A stretch of 8,422 nt of DNA, from contig CALATN010000079.1 in NCBI GenBank assembly GCA_937891895.1, positions 1 through 8,422 of the forward strand, read 5' to 3'. A program made the position numbers and the translations under genes. Position 1 is the first letter of the stretch. Every line of letters begins with the position of its first letter. The DNA comes from an uncultured Clostridia bacterium. Lineage in GTDB: Bacteria; Bacillota; Clostridia; Oscillospirales; Ruminococcaceae. Below, in pieces: positions 1 through 5,441 of the stretch. The notes beneath the pieces were generated by a model. That model worked only from the letters and a program-made list of their open reading frames with translations, was not told the DNA's origin and made no database searches.

Positions 1-1
1 A

Positions 2-478
2 GTTATCACCGAGGGAAGATTTGAGATAAAAAAACTTACTGCAAAGGATGATATTCACGCTTCGCTACAGCTTGCGGAGGACGTATTTATGCAGTTTGAA
101 GCGCCCGACTTTCCTCCCCGCGGTGTGGAAAGCTTTAAGAATTTCATCTGGGGCAGACGTGTCAAGGAAATGCTTGAGGACGGAAGCTTTGTTGTGTGGG
201 GCTGTTACTTTGAAAATCAGCTTGTGGGAATGCTTGCGATGCGTGACAGCAACCACATAAGCCTGATGTTTGTATTGGGCGATTTTCACCGTCAGGGTAT
301 CGGGCGAATGCTTTTCGCTCAGGCGAAAAAGCATGCTATGTTACATCTGAATAGAAAAATCACGGTCAATGCGAGTCCTTACGGGCTGCCGTTTTACCGC
401 GCAATCGGCTTCAAGGAGACCGATATGGAGAATGTTGTTGACGGGGTACGGTCTACTCCGATGGAAGCTAAAATTTAA
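2..478 (+). CDS. GNAT-family N-acetyltransferase, 5' end outside window
   Basis: This is an acetyl-CoA-dependent N-acetyltransferase of the GNAT fold; the acceptor is unknown. The frame is open from base 2 to a TAA stop, giving 158 visible residues. The first internal ATG is at 89, but the codons before it already read like the GNAT beta1/alpha1 start (EIKKLTAKDDIHASLQLAEDV). No ATG, GTG or TTG lies in frame before 89, so the true start lies upstream of the window. The acetyl-CoA pyrophosphate loop is visible as HRQGIGRML after the beta4 strand (LMFVLGDF). The C-terminal part (ASPYGLPFYRAIGFKETD) is the usual motif B with the conserved aromatic-x-x-x-GF. The next gene follows after 24 nt with its own ribosome binding site, so this is probably the first visible member of an operon that continues to 3170. 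Family call is firm; substrate cannot be inferred. Confidence 0.85.
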   Translation, partial: VITEGRFEIKKLTAKDDIHASLQLAEDVFMQFEAPDFPPRGVESFKNFIWGRRVKEMLEDGSFVVWGCYFENQLVGMLAMRDSNHISLMFVLGDFHRQGIGRMLFAQAKKHAMLHLNRKITVNASPYGLPFYRAIGFKETDMENVVDGVRSTPMEAKI

Positions 479-502
479 TGCGCAATTGAAGGGAGAATTT
501 TT

Positions 503-1237
503 ATGGCAATTTATTATCTTTGCAGCGGCTTCGGTACGGAGCATTGCTTTGTCAATAAATTCGGCGAATTGCTTTCTGCTGATTTGAAATTCAGAAACAA
601 GCTTGTTGTTATCCCTTGCACGGATAATTATGAGGAGCTTAATTCCCACATTGATTTTTTCTCCGACCAGCTTGCGGAAATTGATATTGAGTTTGAAGAA
701 ACCATACTTCTTACTGATGATATGTTCTCGGAAGAAATGAACAATCATATAAAAACCGCTGATATGATATATCTGACAGGCGGCTACCCATTTATTCAGC
801 GGAATTTTATTTTTGACAACAGGCTTTCGAAAAGTCTGCTTGATTTTTCGGGAGTAATGCTTGGAATAAGTGCAGGTGCTATGAATATGTCAAAGCGGAT
901 TATAATGGTAACAGACGGCATAAACAGCGATGAGACCCGAGTCGAAAACGGATTGGGTGTTGTTGATTTTTCGGTATTTCCACATTGTGCTTTTTCGGGA
1001 GATGAATTTGCAAAGACATTTCATATAGGCGATGATACGGTTGTTTCCGAAAAGCTTCTTGAAGCAAGTCAAGGTAAAGAGCCTGTTTACTTTTTACAAA
1101 ACAAAAATGAAAAGAATGAATTGAAAATAAGTTTTATTCGTACCGCAAACGGTGAAACACATTTTTTAAGCATTTATGACGGAAAGATATGGACGGCAAC
1201 TGCCAACGGATTTGAAATTGTTGATACTTATATTTAG
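503..1237 (+). CDS. Peptidase S51 (peptidase E-like) serine peptidase
   Basis: A 244-residue cytoplasmic protein with the class I glutamine-amidotransferase-like fold of the S51 family, whose characterised members include aspartyl dipeptidase PepE and cyanophycinase. The nucleophile elbow is GISAGAMNMS, placing the catalytic Ser at residue 123. The oxyanion-region TGG motif is at 92-94 (IYLTGGYP). The family signature GLGVVDFSVFPHC follows, with candidate catalytic His161. No signal peptide or membrane segment is seen. The length is slightly above E. coli PepE (229 aa). The ATG at 503 is chosen because a GAAGGGAG ribosome binding site (488-495) lies 7 nt before it. It sits between two GNAT genes, 24 nt after one and 20 nt before the next, so it is probably co-transcribed with them. 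Family is secure; the exact substrate (Asp-X dipeptides or another acyl compound) is not shown by the sequence. Confidence 0.88.
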   Translation: MAIYYLCSGFGTEHCFVNKFGELLSADLKFRNKLVVIPCTDNYEELNSHIDFFSDQLAEIDIEFEETILLTDDMFSEEMNNHIKTADMIYLTGGYPFIQRNFIFDNRLSKSLLDFSGVMLGISAGAMNMSKRIIMVTDGINSDETRVENGLGVVDFSVFPHCAFSGDEFAKTFHIGDDTVVSEKLLEASQGKEPVYFLQNKNEKNELKISFIRTANGETHFLSIYDGKIWTATANGFEIVDTYI

Positions 1238-1257
1238 AACAGATACGGAGAAAAGTT

Positions 1258-1803
1258 ATGTTAAGATTAAGACAATATAAAGGCTGTGACGCTGGAAAGA
1301 TTGTTGCTTGGTGCAAGGACGAAATCAGTTTCAGGAAATGGTGTTCGGACAGGTGGGCAAACTTCCCTATCACGGCTGATAATATGAATGAAAAATATTT
1401 CGGCAACAACGGGGATTGTCCCGATGCTGACAACTTTTACCCTATTACCGCTTTGGACGGAAATGAAGTTGTTGGACACCTTATTCTGCGTTACACCGAT
1501 GAGGAAAGAAAGGTGTTGCGGTTCGGTTTTGTAATTGTTGACGATACAAAACGCGGCAAAGGTTACGGAAAGAAAATGCTGACGCTGACCTTGAAGCTTG
1601 CCTTTGATATTATGGGTGCGGAAAAGGTTACGCTTGGGGTTTTCGACAACAACGCGCCTGCTTATTATTGCTACAAGGCGGCAGGCTTTAGTGAAACGGT
1701 AGAATGTTACTCAATGGAGCTTCTTGGCGATGAATGGAATTGCATTGAGATGGAGTTGGAAAGGAAGGATTATTATGACAGACAAAATACGAAAAATTCT
1801 TGA
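1258..1803 (+). CDS. GNAT-family N-acetyltransferase (second of three)
   Basis: A 181-residue cytoplasmic GNAT acetyltransferase. The acetyl-CoA loop is RGKGYG at residues 99-104, preceded by the beta4 strand RFGFVIVDD and followed by a long alpha3 helix (KKMLTLTLKLAFD). Motif B is LGVFDNNAPAYYCYKAAGF, with the Asn and Tyr typical of the family. The start ATG has a GGAG site at 1247-1250 with 7-nt spacing. The last ten residues (DYYDRQNTKNS region) overlap the start of the following gene by 29 nt in a different frame and carry its ribosome binding site, so that tail is probably shaped by the downstream start rather than by function. The acceptor molecule is unknown; this class includes amino-acid, aminoglycoside-like and peptide acetyltransferases. 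Confidence 0.87.
   Translation: MLRLRQYKGCDAGKIVAWCKDEISFRKWCSDRWANFPITADNMNEKYFGNNGDCPDADNFYPITALDGNEVVGHLILRYTDEERKVLRFGFVIVDDTKRGKGYGKKMLTLTLKLAFDIMGAEKVTLGVFDNNAPAYYCYKAAGFSETVECYSMELLGDEWNCIEMELERKDYYDRQNTKNS
1762..1768 (+). promoter_or_regulatory. Ribosome binding site fixing the phosphorylase start
   Basis: AGGAAGG lies 6 nt before the ATG at 1775 and inside the 3' end of the preceding GNAT gene. It decides the start of the phosphorylase gene: the same frame is open further up to an ATG at 1724, but that start has no Shine-Dalgarno sequence, and it would add 17 residues (MAMNGIALRWSWKGRII) that do not look like the family N-terminus. Confidence 0.75.
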
Positions 1804-2566
1804 CAAGGGTCACAAATACAACACAGCAGACCTTGCTTACATAAACTTTGGACTTGACAGCAGTGTAAAATACGATGCACTGGTTGTTGCACCGTCTTTT
1901 ACGCCGTACAAGCTTATCCGTGACGACAGCTTTAAGATTACTGACCTTGGTTCGCAAAGCTACTGTGCGGGTTATCTTGTTGAACGTGACGGACTGAAAA
2001 TTGCGTGGATAAAAACTGCGGCAGGCGGCTGCAATATGCTCGATTATCTGATGATTTGTGCTGAACTCAGCTTCAAGAAGCTTATTTTTGTTGGTGCGGT
2101 TGGTGCACTGAAAGCAGAGTTTGACATAGGTGACATCTGCACGCCGAGTTACTCGATTTCAGGCACGCTGGCAAACACGTACCTCAAAGACAGCATTCGT
2201 GATTACGTACCTTTTGAGAAGATTTATCCCGATACGGAGTACGTTGACAGCGTTGTTGAAATGGCTAAAGAGTGCGGATACACCATAAAAAAAGCAAGTG
2301 TTTTCTGCACTGACTCTATTATTATGGAGTACACACACCTTGATGAGATACGTTCATTCGGCACTGACCTGATTGAAATGGAAACCTCGGTATTTTATGC
2401 TGTTGCAAAGCTTATGGAAATTCCTGCGATTGCTTTGCTTGTTGTTTCGGACAACTCTGCAACGGGTATTCCTCTTGTTGGCAGAAGTGACGAGGTACAG
2501 GAAATTTACGACAAGGCGAGAAGGGTTGTTCTGCCCGATTTGATTTACAGGATTACAAGGAGATGA
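1775..2566 (+). CDS. Nucleoside phosphorylase-family protein (PNP/UDP superfamily)
   Basis: A 263-residue cytoplasmic protein resembling the purine nucleoside/uridine phosphorylase superfamily, which cleaves the N-glycosidic bond of nucleosides or related compounds. The core signature FVGAVGAL followed by FDIGDICTP matches the R/IGtcGal..GDl segment. The substrate-binding strand and helix appear as DLIEMETSVFYAVAKLMEIP followed by LLVVSDN, matching the VEMEaaa...vSD motif in which Glu contacts the ribose and Asp/Asn the base. The canonical N-terminal phosphate-binding GxGxP/GDP-R segment is not obvious; a divergent APSFTPYKLIRD stands there instead, so phosphate use or substrate may be non-standard. 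The gene starts 29 nt inside the previous gene. The next gene's AAGGAG site lies within its own last codons, so translation of the three genes is probably coupled. Confidence 0.78.
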   Translation: MTDKIRKILDKGHKYNTADLAYINFGLDSSVKYDALVVAPSFTPYKLIRDDSFKITDLGSQSYCAGYLVERDGLKIAWIKTAAGGCNMLDYLMICAELSFKKLIFVGAVGALKAEFDIGDICTPSYSISGTLANTYLKDSIRDYVPFEKIYPDTEYVDSVVEMAKECGYTIKKASVFCTDSIIMEYTHLDEIRSFGTDLIEMETSVFYAVAKLMEIPAIALLVVSDNSATGIPLVGRSDEVQEIYDKARRVVLPDLIYRITRR

Positions 2567-2570
2567 TTTT

Positions 2571-3170
2571 ATGCTTAACCACAAGGGAAGCAAGACTATA
2601 GAAACTGACCGCTTGATTCTGCGGCAATACAGGAGCACGGACGCTGAGCTGATGTTTAAAAACTGGGCGAGTGACAGAGAGGTTACGAAGTTTCTTACCT
2701 GGAACGCTCATCGCAGTATTTCTGACACGGAGGCGATTATCAATCTTTGGGTATCGGAGTACAACGAGCTGTCACGCTACAACTGGATTATCGTGCTGAA
2801 AGAAACGGGCGAACCGATTGGAAGCATTGATGTTGTACACATTCACGCTAACATTGATGCGGCGGAGATTGGTTACTGCATCGGCAAGGCACACTGGGGC
2901 AAAGGCATTATGACGGAGGCTTTCAAGGCTGTTATAAAGTACCTTTTTGAAGAAATCGGCTTCAATCAGATTCGTGCCGCTCACGCTGTAAAAAATCCTG
3001 CTTCGGGCAAGGTAATGGAAAAGTGCGGGCTTGCTCTTGACGGCACGTTCAGACAGTTTTTCCGTGCAACATCGGGTGAGCTGCTTGACATAAGCTATCG
3101 CTCAATACTTCGTGAAGATTATTTTGCTGACAAAGAAAAATCTTGCAATGATGTGCAAGATGTGGTATAA
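2571..3170 (+). CDS. RimJ/RimL-type GNAT acetyltransferase (third of three)
   Basis: A 199-residue acetyltransferase of the Acetyltransf_3 group (ribosomal-protein alanine acetyltransferases RimJ/RimL/YdaF and relatives). The N-terminus IETDRLILRQYRSTDAELMF is characteristic. The central EIGYCIGKAHWGKGIMTEA (residues 99-117) holds the acetyl-CoA loop WGKGIMTEA. The C-terminal HAVKNPASGKVMEKCGL (138-154) is the conserved NxxSxxVmeK motif, followed by GTFRQFFRA. The start ATG has AAGGAG at 2557-2562 with 8-nt spacing, inside the preceding gene, which ends 4 nt upstream. The fold normally ends near YRSILREDYF; the last 13-14 residues (ending SCNDVQDVV) are encoded by DNA that also holds the promoter and palindrome for metY. 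Targets other than ribosomal proteins, including antibiotic-like aminoacyl nucleotides, are known for RimL relatives; nothing here decides. Confidence 0.88.
   Translation: MLNHKGSKTIETDRLILRQYRSTDAELMFKNWASDREVTKFLTWNAHRSISDTEAIINLWVSEYNELSRYNWIIVLKETGEPIGSIDVVHIHANIDAAEIGYCIGKAHWGKGIMTEAFKAVIKYLFEEIGFNQIRAAHAVKNPASGKVMEKCGLALDGTFRQFFRATSGELLDISYRSILREDYFADKEKSCNDVQDVV
3140..3161. promoter_or_regulatory. Inverted repeat, candidate operator of metY
   Basis: ATCTTGCA and TGCAAGAT form perfect 8-bp arms separated by ATGATG. The repeat covers the -35 hexamer and most of the spacer of the SigA promoter in front of metY, the position expected for a dimeric repressor. No T-rich tail follows at the right place for a terminator. 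It is also coding sequence for the C-terminus of the upstream acetyltransferase. The regulator is unknown; the binding function is inferred from symmetry and position. Confidence 0.5.
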
Positions 3171-3171
3171 T
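3143..3171 (+). promoter_or_regulatory. SigA promoter with extended -10 driving metY
   Basis: TTGCAA (3143-3148), a 17-nt spacer and a perfect TATAAT (3166-3171), with TGG directly before the -10 making an extended TGnTATAAT element. Transcription would begin near 3178, leaving a leader of about 30 nt before the metY ATG, too short for a T-box or SAM riboswitch. The -10 overlaps the stop codon of the upstream gene (3168-3170), so metY can have its own control while still receiving read-through from the operon, as no terminator lies between. Confidence 0.82.
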
Positions 3172-3209
3172 TATTTTTGAAATTTTATTACTGGAAAGGA
3201 ATAAATGCT

Positions 3210-4496
3210 ATGAAAGAACTTAATCCAAACGCTAAAATTGAAACCAAATGCCTCCACGCAGGCTACACACCTAAGAACGGCGAGCCGAGAGTAATGCCTA
3301 TCGTTCAGAGTACTACATACGTTTATGACTCCACAGACGATGTTGCGGCTGTTTTCGACGACCCAACCAAGAGCCTTATTTACTCCCGTTTCGAAAACCC
3401 TACAACTGACGCTGTTGAAAAGAAGATTGCTGCTCTCGAGGGCGGTGTTGCTGCAATGTGCACATCAAGCGGTCAGGCTGCTTCCCTTCTCTCCATTCTC
3501 AACATCTGTGAGGCAGGCGACAGCTTTATTGCTTCTTCCTCCATTTATGGCGGTACAATCAATCTTTTCGGCGTTACTCTCAAGAGAATGGGTATTGAGT
3601 GCATCTGGGTAAAGGATGACGCTACTGAAGAAGAACTCAATGCTGCTTTCAAGGAAAACACAAAGGCTGTTTTCGGCGAAACAATTGCTAACCCAGCACT
3701 TACTGTACTTGATATTGAAAAGTGGGCAAAGGCTGCACACGCACACGGCTGTCCGCTCATTATCGACAACACATTTACTACACCTATCCTCTGCCGTCCT
3801 ATCGAGTGGGGCGCTGACATTGTTATCCACTCCACTTCCAAGTACATGGACGGTCACGCTGTACAGGTCGGCGGTGTAATTGTTGACAGCGGCAAGTTCG
3901 ACTGGACAAACGGCAAGTTCCCTTGTATGACTGAACCTGACGAAAGCTATCACGGCATTGTTTACACAAAGGATTATGCTTTCGCTCCATTCATTGTTAA
4001 GGCAAGAATGCAGCTGATGAGAGATTTCGGCTGTTACCCTTCTGCAAACAGCTCTTTCCTGCTCAATCTCGGTCTTGAAACTCTCCACGTAAGAATGAAG
4101 CAGTACTGCGAAAACGCAATCAAGGTTGCTAAGTTTATTGAGTCTACAGGCAAGGTTAATTTTGTTAGCTACCCTGGACTCGAAAGCGACAAGTACCACG
4201 CACTTGCTGAAAAGTATCTTCCACTTGGAACAAGCGGTGTTATCTCCTTCTCCATCAAGGGCGGACGTGACACAGCTGTCAAGTTCATGGACAGCCTGAC
4301 ACTTGCTTCCAACGAGGTACACGTTGCTGATATCCGCACCTGCGTGCTTCACCCTGCTTCCGCAACTCACCGTCAGCTTACTGACGAACAGCTTGTTGCG
4401 GCTGGTATCGACGGCGGTCTTATCAGATTTTCCGTTGGTCTTGAGAATGTTGAGGATATTCTTGAGGACGTTAAGCAGGCGTTTGAGAAGATTTGA
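3210..4496 (+). CDS. metY: O-acetylhomoserine sulfhydrylase family, PLP enzyme
   Basis: A 428-residue PLP enzyme of the Cys/Met-metabolism family, best matched to O-acetylhomoserine aminocarboxypropyltransferase (MetY), which makes homocysteine from O-acetylhomoserine and sulfide. The N-terminus (ETKCLHAGY...PIVQSTTYVYD) is typical. YSRFENPTTD carries the Tyr58/Arg60 that bind the neighbouring subunit's PLP phosphate. IIDNTFTTP gives Asp186 for the pyridine nitrogen, and HSTSKYMDGH gives the Schiff-base Lys211. The insertion after VGGVIVDSGKFDW and the 428-aa length favour MetY over the ~390-aa cystathionine gamma-synthase/lyase and methionine gamma-lyase, though a gamma-lyase activity cannot be excluded. 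The start at 3210 has GGAAAGGA at 3193-3200; the frame extends to a TTG at 3177, but that lies at the transcription start and lacks a site. Strong codon bias, different from the upstream genes, suggests high expression. It ends before an intrinsic terminator. Confidence 0.9.
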   Translation: MKELNPNAKIETKCLHAGYTPKNGEPRVMPIVQSTTYVYDSTDDVAAVFDDPTKSLIYSRFENPTTDAVEKKIAALEGGVAAMCTSSGQAASLLSILNICEAGDSFIASSSIYGGTINLFGVTLKRMGIECIWVKDDATEEELNAAFKENTKAVFGETIANPALTVLDIEKWAKAAHAHGCPLIIDNTFTTPILCRPIEWGADIVIHSTSKYMDGHAVQVGGVIVDSGKFDWTNGKFPCMTEPDESYHGIVYTKDYAFAPFIVKARMQLMRDFGCYPSANSSFLLNLGLETLHVRMKQYCENAIKVAKFIESTGKVNFVSYPGLESDKYHALAEKYLPLGTSGVISFSIKGGRDTAVKFMDSLTLASNEVHVADIRTCVLHPASATHRQLTDEQLVAAGIDGGLIRFSVGLENVEDILEDVKQAFEKI

Positions 4497-4507
4497 GGAT
4501 GATTTTG

Positions 4508-4537
4508 TGGGGGAACCATTCGGTTCCTCCATTTTTT
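4508..4537 (+). terminator. Rho-independent terminator of metY
   Basis: A 10-bp stem (TGGGGGAACC with GGTTCCTCCA, one G-T pair) closes an ATTC tetraloop and is followed directly by six Ts. It begins 12 nt after the metY stop codon. Strong GC-rich stem and uninterrupted T-tract make this a convincing intrinsic terminator for the plus strand. Confidence 0.92.
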
Positions 4538-4557
4538 ATAGCTATATGACATTTATT

Positions 4558-4622
4558 TTGTAATTTACAATTTACTTGTAAAAAAGGTGTTTGTTTTTGT
4601 GTGATTTACAATCCATTTACAA
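4558..4622. repeat. Cluster of TTTACAA heptamers between convergent genes
   Basis: Within 65 bases of AT-rich non-coding DNA lying between the two terminators, TTTACAA occurs at 4564-4570, 4605-4611 and 4616-4622. Its complement TTGTAAA is at 4576-4582, and TTGTAA at 4558-4563. The first two units form a perfect 13-bp palindrome, TTGTAA-T-TTACAA (4558-4570). No ORF, promoter-like pair or RNA gene is evident in the stretch 4538-4643. AT-richness makes chance recurrence possible, so any function is uncertain. Confidence 0.35.
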
Positions 4623-4643
4623 ACGGATAAGTCAAAATGGCAC

Positions 4644-4680
4644 AAAAACAGGGTTGCTCCAAAATCTGGAACAACCCTGT
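4644..4680 (-). terminator. Rho-independent terminator of the rubrerythrin gene
   Basis: On the minus strand, ACAGGGTTG pairs with CAACCCTGT (9 bp), extended by a mismatch and a further TCCA/TGGA 4-bp helix around a 5-nt loop. TTTTT follows on the minus strand (4644-4648 as A on the plus strand). It begins about 30 nt after the rubrerythrin stop codon. The plus-strand side lacks a T-tract, so it acts in one direction only. Confidence 0.88.
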
Positions 4681-4709
4681 AAAATTGGCTTGAAACCGTG
4701 GTTTGACGA

Positions 4710-5264
4710 TTATCCAAAGTATCTCTTAAGCAGACCTTCAAAACCGCATCCGTGTCTTGCTTCATCCTTTGCCATTTCGTGAACTGTGTCGTGGATAGCG
4801 TCGAGGCCCATTTCCTTAGCCTTTGCAGCGAGCTTCATCTTGCCTTCGCAAGCGCCGTTTTCTGCCATAACTCTCATTTCGAGATTCTTCTTTGTGGAAT
4901 CTGTTACTACATCGCCGAGGAGCTCAGCAAACTTTGCAGCGTGCTCTGCTTCTTCCCAAGCTGCCTTTTCGTAGTACATACCGATTTCAGGGTAGCCTTC
5001 ACGGTGAGCAACTCTTGCCATTGCGAGATACATACCAACTTCTGTGCACTCGCCCATAAAGTTCTGGTTGAGGCCTTCGATGATTTCAGCGTCAGCGCCT
5101 TCCTTGCCGATACCTACGATATGCTGGCAAGCCCAGTTGAGCTGGTTTTCAACTACCTCGTTGAATTTTGCAGCGGGAGCCTTACACTGTGGACATTTGT
5201 AGTCAGCAGGGAGATTTTCGCCCTCGTAAACGTAACCGCAGATTGAACAGACAAACTTTTTCAT
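4710..5264 (-). CDS. rbr: Reverse rubrerythrin (N-terminal rubredoxin domain)
   Basis: A 184-residue cytoplasmic non-haem iron protein that, in this family, reduces hydrogen peroxide (and oxygen in clostridia) using electrons from NADH via rubredoxin reductases. Residues 1-35 are a rubredoxin-like domain with the iron ligands Cys6, Cys9 (CSIC) and Cys24, Cys27 (CPQC). The remainder is a ferritin-like four-helix diiron domain with ligand motifs GECTEVGMYL (E72/E75), EEAEH (E105 and H108), MAENGACE (E135 region) and KDEARH (E168 and H171). Domain order is the reverse of classical rubrerythrin, where the rubredoxin part is C-terminal. The ATG has a strong AGGAGG site 8 nt upstream. The gene is monocistronic, convergent with metY, with its own terminator and two candidate promoters. 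An obligate or tolerant anaerobe is implied. Confidence 0.93.
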   Translation of the reverse strand: MKKFVCSICGYVYEGENLPADYKCPQCKAPAAKFNEVVENQLNWACQHIVGIGKEGADAEIIEGLNQNFMGECTEVGMYLAMARVAHREGYPEIGMYYEKAAWEEAEHAAKFAELLGDVVTDSTKKNLEMRVMAENGACEGKMKLAAKAKEMGLDAIHDTVHEMAKDEARHGCGFEGLLKRYFG

Positions 5265-5295
5265 AATTGTATCCTCCTGAATTTTAAATAATTTA

Positions 5296-5323
5296 ATTTT
5301 ACTATATTATTTATTTTTGTCAA
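5296..5323 (-). promoter_or_regulatory. rbr: Proximal SigA promoter of the rubrerythrin gene
   Basis: On the minus strand TTGACA (5323-5318) is followed after 16 nt by TAAAAT (5301-5296). The start would fall near 5289, about 25 nt before the ATG. A small AACCC-N5-GGGTT inverted repeat (5322-5336) touches the -35 element. Confidence 0.6.
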
Positions 5324-5352
5324 CCCTTTGTGGGTTTCTTTACTGTACTTAA

Positions 5353-5381
5353 AGTATACCAAAACGGTATAGTTTTGTCAA
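5353..5381 (-). promoter_or_regulatory. rbr: Distal SigA promoter of the rubrerythrin gene
   Basis: On the minus strand a consensus TTGACA (5381-5376) is followed after exactly 17 nt by TATACT (5358-5353), with TGG directly before it as an extended -10. This is the better of the two promoter matches. It gives a leader of about 80 nt. The whole spacer is occupied by an operator-like palindrome. Confidence 0.75.
5355..5371. promoter_or_regulatory. TATACC-N5-GGTATA palindrome, candidate operator
   Basis: A perfect 6-bp-arm inverted repeat (TATACC, AAAAC, GGTATA on the plus strand) lies between the -35 and -10 of the distal rubrerythrin promoter and shares bases with the -10. Such placement is typical of repressors. 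Redox or peroxide-sensing regulators of the Rrf2, HxlR or MarR type would fit the gene's role, but the motif alone does not name the protein. Confidence 0.55.
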
Positions 5382-5441
5382 TAGTCTTTTTGATGGATTT
5401 TGTTACTATTTTGTGAATTTTATAATAAAATTGGATAATTA

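Noticed and set aside
3172..3209. Possible riboswitch or T-box upstream of metY
   Set aside because: The leader from the predicted start to the ATG is only about 30 nt, which cannot hold a SAM riboswitch or T-box.
3465..4532. A 355-codon open frame antisense to metY
   Set aside because: It lies fully opposite a well-supported PLP enzyme, has no family-like motifs and is explained by the strong codon bias of metY, which removes stops on the other strand.
4752..5246. A 164-codon plus-strand frame opposite the rubrerythrin gene
   Set aside because: Cys/Phe/Val-rich mirror of a coding sequence with intact iron-ligand motifs on the other strand.
5322..5336. AACCC-N5-GGGTT hairpin between the two rubrerythrin promoters
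   Set aside because: Arms are only 5 bp and no T-tract follows; too short to call a terminator or attenuator on its own. It is mentioned in the promoter entry.
5416..5432. AATTTTA-TAA-TAAAATT palindrome just past the clpC stop codon
   Set aside because: Only A-T pairs and no T-tract after it on the minus strand, so it is too weak to call a terminator; such palindromes are expected by chance in this AT-rich spacer.
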